Assembly (NCBI GenBank): GCA_023415575.1
Contig: JAEZKF010000018.1
Span: forward strand, 29,863 to 93,862
From: Bacillota bacterium
GTDB lineage: Bacteria > Bacillota > Clostridia > Oscillospirales > Ruminococcaceae
Reading direction: 5' to 3'
DNA length: 64,000 nucleotides
The translations under genes and the position numbers were made by a program. The notes below the pieces were generated by a model. That model had not been told where the DNA came from. It ran no database searches and worked only from the letters and a program-made list of their open reading frames with translations. Shown in pieces: positions 7,843-15,114 of the stretch; within the stretch, counting starts at the first letter, position 1; every line of letters starts with the position of its first letter.

Positions 7843-8382
7843 TTGCGTTTATTTACTGCCATCAATTTTGATGAGTCTGCTAAAGACCAACTTTGTGAGG
7901 TGATAGACTCCCTGAAGAAATCGGCGATAAAGGGCAACTTCACCCGGCGGGAAAATCTGCACCTAACCCTTGTGTTTTTAGGGGAGATTGAGACCGGGCG
8001 CGTGCACAACATCAAGTACGCGATGGATTGCATAGAGGAAAAGCCCTTTGTACTTGAGTTAAGCGGCGCGGGCCGCTTTCAGCGCGACAGCGGCGAGATC
8101 TTTTGGATTGGCGCTTGTAAATCTCAACCGCTTGTTTCGGTGCACACCCAGCTTGTTGACCGGTTTACTCAGGCGGGCTGTTCTCTTGAGATGCGGGAGT
8201 ACAAGCCTCATCTCACACTGGCAAGAGAGCTTAATCTACCCGAAGACTTCGACCGCAAGCAGTTGGCAGAACAGACCGGCATTATCCGCGTGCCGGTGAA
8301 AAGCATTGATTTGATGAAGTCTGAGAGAGTCGGTGGTGTGTTAACCTATACCCGAATCCATTCCAAGTCCCTTCATTCTTAA
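7843..8382 (+). CDS. thpR: RNA 2',3'-cyclic phosphodiesterase (LigT/ThpR family)
   Basis: Member of the 2H phosphoesterase family, cytoplasmic, which opens 2',3'-cyclic phosphate ends on RNA. The 179-residue length is standard. Both signature histidine motifs are present: HLTLVFLG near residues 43-50 and HLTLAREL near 124-131. The N-terminus MRLFTAINFDESAKDQL is typical of the family. The start is TTG at 7843 with AAGGGG about 10 bases upstream, supported by the promoter ending at 7796. It is monocistronic. Assignment to the family is secure; the physiological RNA substrate is unknown for most members. Confidence 0.92.
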   Translation: MRLFTAINFDESAKDQLCEVIDSLKKSAIKGNFTRRENLHLTLVFLGEIETGRVHNIKYAMDCIEEKPFVLELSGAGRFQRDSGEIFWIGACKSQPLVSVHTQLVDRFTQAGCSLEMREYKPHLTLARELNLPEDFDRKQLAEQTGIIRVPVKSIDLMKSERVGGVLTYTRIHSKSLHS

Positions 8383-8414
8383 TTAGGCTTGTTACATATT
8401 GCAAAATAGATAAT

Positions 8415-8454
8415 AAAAAACCGTACGAAGAATTTTTACTTCGTACGGTTTTTT
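8415..8454. terminator. Strong bidirectional terminator
   Basis: Perfect stem AAAAAACCGTACGAAG/CTTCGTACGGTTTTTT with a short T-rich loop. It ends thpR, and its edge nearly touches the -35 box of the next promoter. Confidence 0.88.
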
Positions 8455-8457
8455 GCA

Positions 8458-8486
8458 TTGACAAAACTGTGTATACTGGTTATATT
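8458..8486 (+). promoter_or_regulatory. Strong sigma-A promoter of the GntR/ABC operon
   Basis: Consensus -35 TTGACA (8458-8463), exactly 17 bases, then -10 TATATT (8481-8486). The -10 overlaps the palindromic operator at 8482-8510. Confidence 0.88.
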
Positions 8487-8510
8487 GTATATATAGTATA
8501 TATACAATAT
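8482..8510. promoter_or_regulatory. Palindromic operator for the YtrA-type regulator
   Basis: Perfect inverted repeat with 14-bp arms around one central G at 8496. The core reads TGTATATA..TATATACA, the GT-N-AC layout known for YtrA-subfamily GntR operators. It covers the -10 box and transcription start, so binding would block transcription. Autoregulation is inferred. Confidence 0.82.
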
Positions 8511-8529
8511 TCTATTCGGAGGTGACCGA

Positions 8530-8904
8530 GTGGATATTATCATCAGCAACAGCGGCGATACACCAATCTACGAGCAAATTGTATCGCAGATTAAGGGCAT
8601 GATACTAAACGGCACACTGCAGGAGGGCGATATGCTGCCGTCCATGCGGCTGCTTGCCAAGGAGCTGCGCATCAGCGTAATTACCACCAAGCGCGCGTAT
8701 GAGGAGCTAGAACGCGAAGGCTTTATTACATCGGTAACCGGCAAGGGCAGCTTTGTCTCCCGCCGCAATACCGAGCTGATTCGCGAGGAGCAGCTAAAGA
8801 CGGTAGAAGGCTATTTAACTAAGGCGATATCCGCGGCAAAGGTTGCCGGACTAGATGGGCAGGAGTTGTGTGAGATACTTCTGTGCCTTTATGGGGAGGA
8901 ATAG
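8530..8904 (+). CDS. GntR-family transcriptional regulator, YtrA subfamily
   Basis: Short 124-residue repressor with an N-terminal winged helix (residues 8-75: PIYEQIVSQIKGMIL, LPSMRLLAKELRIS, GKGSFV). It has only a short helical C-terminal tail, the size and layout of the YtrA subfamily that controls ABC exporters. The start is GTG at 8530 with GGAGGTG 7 bases upstream. The ATPase gene begins 6 bases after its stop. The perfect palindrome over its own promoter is the likely binding site. The ligand is not predictable; family members often respond to cell-wall-active compounds. Confidence 0.92.
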   Translation: MDIIISNSGDTPIYEQIVSQIKGMILNGTLQEGDMLPSMRLLAKELRISVITTKRAYEELEREGFITSVTGKGSFVSRRNTELIREEQLKTVEGYLTKAISAAKVAGLDGQELCEILLCLYGEE

Positions 8905-8910
8905 TACACC

Positions 8911-9777
8911 ATGAGCGAAATCAATATTCTTGAAATTGAAGGACTGCGCAAGCAGTATACGGGCTTTGCGCTGGATAATGTAAATTTTTCGCTGCCGACC
9001 GGCTCTATCATGGGGCTAATCGGTGAAAACGGGGCCGGTAAAACCACCATCATCAAGCTGATTCTAAACCTGATTCGTCGGGATTCAGGCAGCATCCGCA
9101 TCTTCGGTTTGGATAACATTAAGGACGAAAAGGAAATCAAAGCGCAGCTTGGTGTTGTTTTGGACGAGAGCTGTTTTCATGATACGCTCAACGCCAAAGA
9201 CATCTCGCGGATGTTAAAGCAGATTTATATCGGCCAGTGGGATGACCCGCTCTACCAGCAGTATCTGAACCGTTTTAGCCTGCCCGCGGACAAAATTGTC
9301 AAGGAGTACTCCCGCGGCATGAAGATGAAGCTTTCAATCGCTGCGGCACTGGCCCATCACCCGCGCCTGCTTATTTTAGACGAGGCGACCAGCGGTCTTG
9401 ACCCCGTGGTGCGCAGCGAAATCCTGGATGTGTTCTTTGACTTTATTCAGGATGAATCCCGCGCGATTTTGATGTCATCGCACATCACAACCGACCTTGA
9501 AAGGATTGCGGACTACATTACCTTTATCAGCGCCGGAAAGATTGTGTTCAGCGACACAAAGGATAATGTCCTGGAGCACTACGGCATTGTCAAGTGCTCT
9601 GCAAGCGAGTGTGGAAAGCTTGACCGGTCACAGATTGTAGCGGTGCGAAAGAACAGCTTTGGCTGCGAGGCATTGACTAAAAACCGCAGGGAGTTTAAGG
9701 CGCGCTATCCCGAGTACACTGTAGACAGTGCTACTTTAGATGACATCATGCTGTTTTATTCAAAGGGGGAAAAGTAA
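8911..9777 (+). CDS. ABC transporter ATP-binding protein (YtrB/BcrA-like)
   Basis: ATPase subunit of an ABC-2-type exporter, 288 residues, cytoplasmic. Visible motifs are Walker A GENGAGKTT (about 38-46), the signature YSRGMKMKLS, Walker B LLILDEATSGLDP, and the switch histidine in SSHITTDLERIAD. The C-terminal 80 residues form the accessory region usual for this class. It follows the GntR gene by 6 bases and precedes the permease gene by 2, forming a three-gene operon. The substrate is unknown; related systems export peptides or act in envelope stress. Confidence 0.92.
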   Translation: MSEINILEIEGLRKQYTGFALDNVNFSLPTGSIMGLIGENGAGKTTIIKLILNLIRRDSGSIRIFGLDNIKDEKEIKAQLGVVLDESCFHDTLNAKDISRMLKQIYIGQWDDPLYQQYLNRFSLPADKIVKEYSRGMKMKLSIAAALAHHPRLLILDEATSGLDPVVRSEILDVFFDFIQDESRAILMSSHITTDLERIADYITFISAGKIVFSDTKDNVLEHYGIVKCSASECGKLDRSQIVAVRKNSFGCEALTKNRREFKARYPEYTVDSATLDDIMLFYSKGEK

Positions 9778-9779
9778 CG

Positions 9780-10403
9780 ATGCTGGGCCTGATTATTAAG
9801 GATCTCCTCGTGTGCAAAAAGAATCTGCGCACTGTTTTAATTCTAGTCGCCATCTTTACGGTGTTTGGACTTACCTCGGATGACACTTCATTCATAACAC
9901 TGATAACATGCCTATACTTTTCCATGATGGTTTTGACCGCATTTGCCTATGACACTCAGGCAAAATGGGATGCCTACGGCATGACCATGCCGGTTTCGCG
10001 CTCCGAAACCGTGCTTGCAAAGTACCTGCTCGGAGCCATCCTCTCAGCGGCGGGCACTGTGCTCTCGTTGATTGTAAACATGGGCATCGCACTGTATAAG
10101 CACAACCCAATTGTCCCTGATCTTATTGTCGCTCAGCTTGTCGTGTTTGGTGTCTCGTTTGTTATCCTAGGTATTATCATCCCGCTTATCTACCGTTTCG
10201 GCGTGGAAAAAACAAGGCTTATTATGATTGTAATATTTGTTCTTCCCTCGCTGCTTGTGCTCTTCTTTGCCGAGTCCAATATCCCAGCGCCCAGTGAGAA
10301 TGCGCTGCGAATCCTTGTAACCCTCTCCCCTTTCCTTGTTGTAGCGTGGATAGTGCTATCCTACCTGATTTCGGTGCGCATCTTTACGAAAAAAGAGCTT
10401 TGA
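9780..10403 (+). CDS. ABC-2-type transporter permease
   Basis: Integral membrane protein of 207 residues with about six hydrophobic helices (for example TVLILVAIFTVFGL, GAILSAAGTVLSLIV, VFGVSFVILGIIIPLIY, LIMIVIFVLPSLLVLFF). The N-terminus MLGLIIKDLLVCKKNL is typical of small YtrC/ABC-2 permeases paired with BcrA-like ATPases. It starts 2 bases after the ATPase stop and is the last gene before a strong terminator. Probably works as a homodimer with the 8911-9777 ATPase. Substrate unknown. Confidence 0.85.
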   Translation: MLGLIIKDLLVCKKNLRTVLILVAIFTVFGLTSDDTSFITLITCLYFSMMVLTAFAYDTQAKWDAYGMTMPVSRSETVLAKYLLGAILSAAGTVLSLIVNMGIALYKHNPIVPDLIVAQLVVFGVSFVILGIIIPLIYRFGVEKTRLIMIVIFVLPSLLVLFFAESNIPAPSENALRILVTLSPFLVVAWIVLSYLISVRIFTKKEL

Positions 10404-10408
10404 TAATG

Positions 10409-10457
10409 AAAAACCCCCGCGGTGTGTTTGGTAAGACCCAACCACTGCGGGGGTTTT
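10409..10457. terminator. Bidirectional terminator between convergent genes
   Basis: AAAACCCCCGC pairs with GCGGGGGTTTT across a loop of about 27 bases that has its own weak GGTTGGGT/ACCCAACC pairing. It serves the ABC operon (plus) and the FMN-binding gene (minus). Confidence 0.85.
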
Positions 10458-10462
10458 GATAT

Positions 10463-10873
10463 TTACGCTGCACTTGTTAATGCCTGCTCTATCGCCTTAA
10501 GGATAGCCTTGCTGCTGTAGGTCGCGCCCGCGACAATATTTATCGATTCTACCGACTGGGCGGCGACTACCTGCTCGGGGATAACCTCTGCTGCCCCGCC
10601 CATTCCGTTGTTGTGCTTAAGAAGGGTGATGTCGGTGATGGTGTGGTCCTTCACCACGACCTCCACCTCGACGGAGATGGGCATCTGCTCAAAGCTGCCG
10701 CGGTAACTTCCGTCGGGTATGGCGGCAAGGTCGGGGTCACTGAGCTTGATAGTTTCAAACACCGACAGACCTTTGTCAAGCTGGCTGCCGATTACCGTAA
10801 CGGCAACCACGAACGCCGTGATTATACCGGCGACAACAAGCAGGATAACTATAAGACATCTTTTCTTTACCAC
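10463..10873 (-). CDS. Membrane-anchored FMN-binding domain protein
   Basis: Protein of 136 residues with one N-terminal transmembrane helix (residues 4-28) and an extracytoplasmic FMN_bind domain. The motif GATYSSKAIL near residues 115-124 matches the SGATxSS site where FMN is covalently attached through Thr in RnfG/NqrC-like proteins. The start is GTG at 10873, with GGAGGT 11 bases upstream; the longer reading frame would overlap the flavodoxin gene. It follows that flavodoxin gene in the TetR-controlled unit, pointing to a small flavin-based electron-transfer module. Redox partner unknown. Confidence 0.85.
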   Translation of the reverse strand: MVKKRCLIVILLVVAGIITAFVVAVTVIGSQLDKGLSVFETIKLSDPDLAAIPDGSYRGSFEQMPISVEVEVVVKDHTITDITLLKHNNGMGGAAEVIPEQVVAAQSVESINIVAGATYSSKAILKAIEQALTSAA

Positions 10874-10892
10874 AGCGGATTTTGACCTCCTG

Positions 10893-11354
10893 TCACAGGG
10901 CTGCAAGCGACTGGCACAGGGCGGCAATCTGCGCTTGACGCTTGGAGCTTGACCAATTAATCACACCGGTTGCATAGATGGCGGCACCCATGTCCTCGCA
11001 CGGCTTTTTCATCTGGCGGATTGCGTTGTTGCCGCCCAACCAGGCCTGCTTAAGATGCTGGGTGACAAACAGCCCTACCTTCTTACCCGAAAGGCCTTGT
11101 ATCTGCTCAAGGCAGGTGCTCATGGGCAGGCTGAGGGAGAATGCCTGCACCGGGGATGCAAAGATTACGGCATCATAGCCGCTGACATCGGGCACGTTCT
11201 TAAGGTTGGGCTTTTCGGGCGGCTTGATTTCACCGACTACCTCAATGGGTATAATCTCGGCGGTGTGGCCGGCATTCTCGAGGGCCTCCACCGCAGTCTG
11301 CGCAACCGACATGGTGTTGCCGGTTTGAGAATACACAACTAAACCTACATTCAT
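10893..11354 (-). CDS. Flavodoxin-family protein
   Basis: Cytoplasmic FMN-binding electron carrier of 153 residues. The phosphate-binding loop is at the N-terminus (YSQTGNTMSVAQ, residues 8-19). The sheet continues with DAVIFASPVQAFSLS and VGLFVTQHLKQ. The length fits the flavodoxin / flavodoxin-like oxidoreductase class. It lies upstream of an FMN-binding membrane protein and downstream of a TetR gene on the same strand. I infer a small regulated redox pair, but the substrate cannot be read from the sequence. Confidence 0.85.
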   Translation of the reverse strand: MNVGLVVYSQTGNTMSVAQTAVEALENAGHTAEIIPIEVVGEIKPPEKPNLKNVPDVSGYDAVIFASPVQAFSLSLPMSTCLEQIQGLSGKKVGLFVTQHLKQAWLGGNNAIRQMKKPCEDMGAAIYATGVINWSSSKRQAQIAALCQSLAAL

Positions 11355-11403
11355 AGCTCTGCTTTCCTTTCTATGCTGTCATAAATTTCGAACTGCTAAA
11401 GGA

Positions 11404-12009
11404 TTACTTTGTGCGGCAGTAGGAGTCAATCAATACCCGCACGCCGTGCATGGTTTGGGTGACAAGTTGCTCGGGGGGGCAGTCTGTTCTTTCACGGGTC
11501 AGTATCAAGATGCTTCCGATGCAAAGCGCCATCACAGTGTCGTTGAGCTGTTTTACGGCGGTTGGCGGGATATTCAGCTGTACGGACATCTGTTGCAAAA
11601 CCTCGATGTTTTGCGTAAGGAGAGAAGATTTGGAGATTTCGCCTGTTACCTCTTCAGTGGAAATGTCGCCATAGCTATCCACAAACACCGCGGAGAAGAT
11701 GTTTGGATGTGCAATTGAAAACTCGCAAAAACGTGTCATGCACCGCAGATAGCAGCTAAGGGCATCCTCCTCGTCGGGCTTATCCTGCTCCATGTACCGG
11801 GCGTAACGGTCTAAAAACTGCAGGACTGCCTGCAAAATTAAGTGGGGAAAATCCTTAAAATACAGATAGACCGTCGAGCTGTGGTAGCCAGCCATCTGTG
11901 CTACCTTGCGAATATTCAGCTGCTGCATGCCCTCCTGCTCAATGATTGCACAGGTGCAATCCACAAAGCGCTGGGCGACCTGCTGTCTGCGCAGTTTTCG
12001 GGTATCCAT
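11404..12009 (-). CDS. TetR/AcrR-family transcriptional regulator
   Basis: Repressor of 201 residues. The N-terminal HTH (residues 1-50) shows LNIRKVAQMAGYHSSTVYLYF, a canonical TetR recognition helix. The C-terminal ligand domain is divergent (MTRFCEFSIAHPNIFSAVF). I place the start at ATG 12009 because GGGGTG lies 6 bases upstream; a longer frame to 12069 would run through the operator and promoter. A 39-bp palindrome overlaps its own promoter, so autoregulation is likely. The flavodoxin/FMN_bind genes downstream on the same strand are the probable regulon. Ligand unknown. Confidence 0.9.
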   Translation of the reverse strand: MDTRKLRRQQVAQRFVDCTCAIIEQEGMQQLNIRKVAQMAGYHSSTVYLYFKDFPHLILQAVLQFLDRYARYMEQDKPDEEDALSCYLRCMTRFCEFSIAHPNIFSAVFVDSYGDISTEEVTGEISKSSLLTQNIEVLQQMSVQLNIPPTAVKQLNDTVMALCIGSILILTRERTDCPPEQLVTQTMHGVRVLIDSYCRTK

Positions 12010-12027
12010 CCACATCACCCCAAACAA

Positions 12028-12066
12028 AAAATAAACATTGTTTATATTATAAACAATGTTTATTTT
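12028..12066. promoter_or_regulatory. Palindromic TetR-type operator
   Basis: Perfect inverted repeat: 19-bp arms containing AAACATTGTTTATA around a central T at 12047. It spans the -10 and most of the spacer of the minus-strand promoter (12046-12074). Self-repression of the TetR gene is inferred. Confidence 0.87.
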
Positions 12067-12074
12067 CATTACAA
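12046..12074 (-). promoter_or_regulatory. Promoter of the TetR/flavodoxin unit
   Basis: On the minus strand: TTGTAA (12069-12074), 17-base spacer, TATAAT (12046-12051). The operator palindrome covers the -10. Confidence 0.8.
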
Positions 12075-12141
12075 TAGTTTCATGTTAAATTTTTGCATAA
12101 TTTTTCAGGCTTCCAGCGGCTTTTACTCCCAATTAGAAGTA

Positions 12142-12312
12142 TTATGCCGAACGCTCGGTACGCATGCTGTCCGGAATTGCGATTGTAATAATTGTCGCAG
12201 AGCTTTCTTTATGCGGGGTGCTGGTCTCGGCCTGTGTTTTTTGCTCTTCCAGACGGAATGGGTCGTACCACCTTGTATGTTTTGTGCGGGTATAGAGATG
12301 ATATGCTGTCAT
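12142..12312 (-). CDS. Small protein of unknown function (56 aa)
   Basis: Encodes 56 residues starting MTAYHLYTRTKHTRWYDPF, with a Thr/Ser/Glu-rich hydrophilic tail and no membrane helix. The ATG at 12312 has GGAAGG 7 bases upstream. It follows the 41-residue gene at 12337-12462 by 24 bases, and the two look bicistronic. I recognise no family. A moderately convincing ribosome site and the tight pairing are the only support, so it could still be a chance frame. Confidence 0.5.
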   Translation of the reverse strand: MTAYHLYTRTKHTRWYDPFRLEEQKTQAETSTPHKESSATIITIAIPDSMRTERSA

Positions 12313-12336
12313 TGTTATCCTTCCTTTCGTCACGCC

Positions 12337-12462
12337 TTATGCGGCTTTCATCTCGCGCAGCTCGGTCATCGCTTCCGCTTCGGTGTCGGCAGAAAACAAA
12401 AAGTTGCCTTCTTTATCGTACACCTCTACGTGGCCACCAACATTCTTCATTTTGTAATCCAT
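12337..12462 (-). CDS. Small conserved-looking protein of unknown function (41 aa)
   Basis: Encodes 41 residues: MDYKMKNVGGHVEVYDKEG, then NFLFSADTEAEAMTEL and a basic/Ala end. The pattern (two beta strands, then a helix with Glu/Ala repeats) looks like a real compact fold. AGAGGTG lies 7 bases before the ATG at 12462. It is shorter than usual ORF cut-offs and so easily missed. Function unknown; its neighbours, a TetR-controlled redox pair and a tRNA, do not explain it. Confidence 0.65.
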   Translation of the reverse strand: MDYKMKNVGGHVEVYDKEGNFLFSADTEAEAMTELREMKAA

Positions 12463-12656
12463 CCAAGACACCTCTTTTTCTTTTGTTGTTATCCTCATTA
12501 TATGGTGTCAGGTGTACAAAAGAACGTACAGTAACTCTAAAAACGGCTTAAAAATGCCCTTTTGGCACTACATTTCGTGTGATTTTGTTATAAATACCCG
12601 AATATGATTTATTTCATTCAGGATAAATATTTCATGCAAATTATGCGGTTTTATAG

Positions 12657-12685
12657 TTGACAAGCATGCACAGTCATGATATTAT
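12657..12685 (+). promoter_or_regulatory. Promoter of tRNA-Arg
   Basis: Consensus TTGACA (12657-12662), 17-base spacer, TATTAT (12680-12685), 27 bases before the mature tRNA 5' end. Confidence 0.85.
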
Positions 12686-12711
12686 AGTAAGGCTGATTGC
12701 AGCAGTTAATT

Positions 12712-12788
12712 GCGCTCGTAGCTCAGCTGGATAGAGTGACTGGCTACGAACCAGTAGGTCAGGGGTTCGAGTCCCTTCGGGCGCGCCA
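12712..12788 (+). tRNA. tRNA-Arg, anticodon ACG
   Basis: 77-base cloverleaf with encoded CCA. The acceptor GCGCTCG pairs with CGGGCGC (one G-T), with discriminator G. The D-arm is GCTCAGCTGGATAGAGT. The anticodon stem ACTGG/CCAGT encloses loop CTACGAA with anticodon ACG. The T-loop is GGTTCGAGTCC. The ACG anticodon (A34 normally deaminated to inosine) reads CGU/CGC/CGA. It has its own promoter and terminator. Confidence 0.97.
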
Positions 12789-12824
12789 AGAAGCCGATTC
12801 CTTTTGGAATCGGCTTCTTTTGTT
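12788..12824 (+). terminator. Terminator of tRNA-Arg
   Basis: Stem AAGAAGCCGATTCC/GGAATCGGCTTCTT with a TTT loop, then TTGTTTT, beginning directly after the CCA end. Confidence 0.9.
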
Positions 12825-12867
12825 TTGCTGGCAGAATTTAAATGTGTGTTTTTGTGGATTATCGAAA

Positions 12868-12896
12868 GGGAAGGATTATACATCCTTCCCTTTTTG
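12868..12896 (+). terminator. Second hairpin-T-run after tRNA-Arg
   Basis: GGGAAGGAT/ATCCTTCCC stem followed by TTTTTGCTTTTTG. It would act as a backup terminator for read-through from the tRNA unit. Confidence 0.75.
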
Positions 12897-12941
12897 CTTT
12901 TTGTGAATAGATTCTATCCTGCTATGTCCAATAAACTAAAA

Positions 12942-12979
12942 GCCGAGACCACCTCTGCATGGGCAGAGGTGGTCTCGGC
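12942..12979 (-). terminator. Terminator of the sugar ABC operon
   Basis: Perfect 17-bp stem GCCGAGACCACCTCTGC and complement. On the minus strand it is followed by TTTTAGTTTATT. It lies 17 bases after the stop of the last permease. Confidence 0.88.
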
Positions 12980-12996
12980 GGCTAATTGCGCACAAG

Positions 12997-14064
12997 CTAA
13001 TGTTGCCTGTTCTTGCGCATCGTAAGGAGGCTTTGCAAAACGATAAAGAATGCAAGTAGTGAGGCAATGATGATTTTCGACCACCAGGAAGAGAGGTTGC
13101 CCTGGAACGACACAAAGGTCTCAATTAGGGCTTTAATCAATACTCCAAACAGGGTTCCTATTACATTGCCCACACCACCGGTTAAGGGCGTTCCGCCGAT
13201 GACCGTCGCTGCAATTGCGTCCATCTCAAAGTCCTTGGCAAGCTCTACGAAGGCACCGGATGTATTGAGGCAGAAGGCAACTCCTCCAAGGGTTGCTAGG
13301 AAGCCGTTGATGATATACACAATCAGTTTTGTGCGCTTTACGTTTAATCCCATGAGCAGGGCGGACTGCTCGCTGCCGCCCACGGCGTAGATGGAGCGAC
13401 CGAACTTTGTATACCGCAGCAGCAAAAATACCACGACAAGAACAATCAGCGCAATGATGACAGTCGGATATATGTATGGGTAAACCATTACGCCCTTCTT
13501 GTTCAGCGTACCGCCAAACGGCAGATAGATCTTGTGCTGCGCGATGGATAGAAAGGTCTCGTTTGTAATGGTAATCATCTCAAGGCTGATGACCGCCGTT
13601 AGCCCTCGCGCAAAGAACATGCCTGCAAGGGTTACGATAAAGGGCTGCAGCTGCAGATAGGAGATTAGCCATCCCTGAACAGCGCCAAATACGATGCCGA
13701 ACAGGAGCACGATGGCAATTGCGGGCAGCACATCCATCTGCAGCTTTTCCATCATCGCCGCAAGCATCATACAGGTAACGGCTACCACTGACCCGACGGA
13801 AATGTCAATACCGCCGATTATAAGCACCAAGGTCATCCCCACCGAGGTAATCACAAGACCTGCATTGCTTATCACCAGATTCAGCAGCACCTGCAGATTG
13901 CCGAAGTTTTTATCATGGTAGACGATGAGCCCTCCTAAATACATGAAAACAAACAGCACGATGGTGACAAAGAGCAAGAAGTTATGCCCGAGCAGCATAT
14001 TCTTAATGCGGGTTACCGCCTTTGTGGTATCGGGCCGTCGCGCGATGGTTGCAGTCTTGCTCAT
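12997..14064 (-). CDS. yjfF: Sugar ABC transporter permease, YjfF-like
   Basis: Integral membrane subunit of a CUT2-type sugar importer, 355 residues, with 8-10 hydrophobic helices and the family segment ITSVGMTLVLIIGGIDISVGSV (positions about 70-92). Near the C-terminus it has AATVIGGTPLTGGVGNVIGT, typical of RbsC/YjfF permeases. It starts directly after the stop of the YtfT-like permease gene and is the last gene of the operon. E. coli YtfT/YjfF is a galactofuranose system; here the sugar is uncertain because the family also covers ribose, galactose and arabinose transporters. Confidence 0.88.
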   Translation of the reverse strand: MSKTATIARRPDTTKAVTRIKNMLLGHNFLLFVTIVLFVFMYLGGLIVYHDKNFGNLQVLLNLVISNAGLVITSVGMTLVLIIGGIDISVGSVVAVTCMMLAAMMEKLQMDVLPAIAIVLLFGIVFGAVQGWLISYLQLQPFIVTLAGMFFARGLTAVISLEMITITNETFLSIAQHKIYLPFGGTLNKKGVMVYPYIYPTVIIALIVLVVVFLLLRYTKFGRSIYAVGGSEQSALLMGLNVKRTKLIVYIINGFLATLGGVAFCLNTSGAFVELAKDFEMDAIAATVIGGTPLTGGVGNVIGTLFGVLIKALIETFVSFQGNLSSWWSKIIIASLLAFFIVLQSLLTMRKNRQH

Positions 14065-15114
14065 TTAGTTCGCCTCCTTTGCAGGCCTGCTAAAGAGGTT
14101 TACTTTACTTGACCGAATCCATTTCATGAGCGCCGGAGACTGCAGCGCAACAATAATCACCACTACAACAGCCTTGTATAAGGGCAGCTGGTCTGCCGAA
14201 ACGTGCATGGCATAAAGGGTTGTTGTCAGTGCCTGAATGGTTATGGCTCCGATAACGCTGCCCATCAAAGAGAATTTTCCGCCCGTCAGGCTGTTGCCGC
14301 CGATTGCTACCGCCAGTATCGCATCGAGCTCGGAATACTTGCCTACGTTATTTGCATCAATAGACGCGGTTCTGGAAACCGAAATCAGTCCCGCGCAGGC
14401 GGCGCAGATGCCGCAGAAAACATAGCAAAAGAACATCGTCAGCTTTGAGTTAAGCCCGACGAGACGGCTTGCCTTGCGGTTGATGCCAATGGCCTCAATG
14501 TACATGCCTAAGGCAGTTTTCTTCAGTACAAGCCATGTAATTAGCACTGCGAATACTGCAACAAAGCAAGGGGTCGGAATCGGGACTCCCGGCAGGAAGG
14601 AACCCAGGTATTCAAACTGCGGCGGCTTGACATACAGAATAAAGCTGCCTGTTACAAGCTGGGCTATGCCGCGCCCCGCGGTCAGCAGAATCAATGTAGC
14701 TATCATAGGCTGAACCTTCATATAGGAGACCAAGAAACCATTTGCGGCCCCGCAAACCGCCCCGACCAACAAAGCGAGCAGGATGCTCACAATATAGGGC
14801 ACCTGATACACCTCGCCTGTACCGAGAGCCGCCACGCAAACAGCACCCGCAAGCGCGCTCACAGCACCTACGGAGATATCCGTTCCGCCGGAGGATGCTA
14901 CCACCAGCGTCATGCCGACGGTTAGAATAACAAGCCCGCTCGCGCGGTTGAGAATATCAATGATAAAGCCGTAAAACACGCCGTTTTGCACGGTAATCTG
15001 AAAGAAGGTCGGTGTCTGAATCAGGTTTACGATGAGCACCAAGGCAAGGCAAAGCAAGGGCAAGAACAGCCGAAAGTCTCGGATGCGTTTAAGGATTAAG
15101 GACAGTTTTTTCAT
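14065..15114 (-). CDS. ytfT: Sugar ABC transporter permease, YtfT-like
   Basis: Second membrane subunit of the CUT2-type importer, 349 residues. Hydrophobic helices run through the protein, with VILTVGMTLVVASSGGTDISVG near residues 58-79 and LDAILAVAIGGNSLTGGKFSL near the C-terminus. It overlaps the ATPase gene by 4 bases and abuts the YjfF-like gene, so the three genes are one translational unit. Having two different permeases, where most CUT2 systems use one, matches the YtfT/YjfF arrangement. Confidence 0.88.
   Translation of the reverse strand: MKKLSLILKRIRDFRLFLPLLCLALVLIVNLIQTPTFFQITVQNGVFYGFIIDILNRASGLVILTVGMTLVVASSGGTDISVGAVSALAGAVCVAALGTGEVYQVPYIVSILLALLVGAVCGAANGFLVSYMKVQPMIATLILLTAGRGIAQLVTGSFILYVKPPQFEYLGSFLPGVPIPTPCFVAVFAVLITWLVLKKTALGMYIEAIGINRKASRLVGLNSKLTMFFCYVFCGICAACAGLISVSRTASIDANNVGKYSELDAILAVAIGGNSLTGGKFSLMGSVIGAITIQALTTTLYAMHVSADQLPLYKAVVVVIIVALQSPALMKWIRSSKVNLFSRPAKEAN

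Noticed and set aside
12712..12788. tRNA-Arg as an integration site for a mobile element
   Set aside because: No integrase gene or duplicated tRNA 3' end was seen within the window on either side.
12674..12883. 69-residue minus-strand frame containing GAPEGTRTPDLLVRSQ
   Set aside because: It is the antisense of tRNA-Arg and its terminator, a well-known spurious protein in databases.
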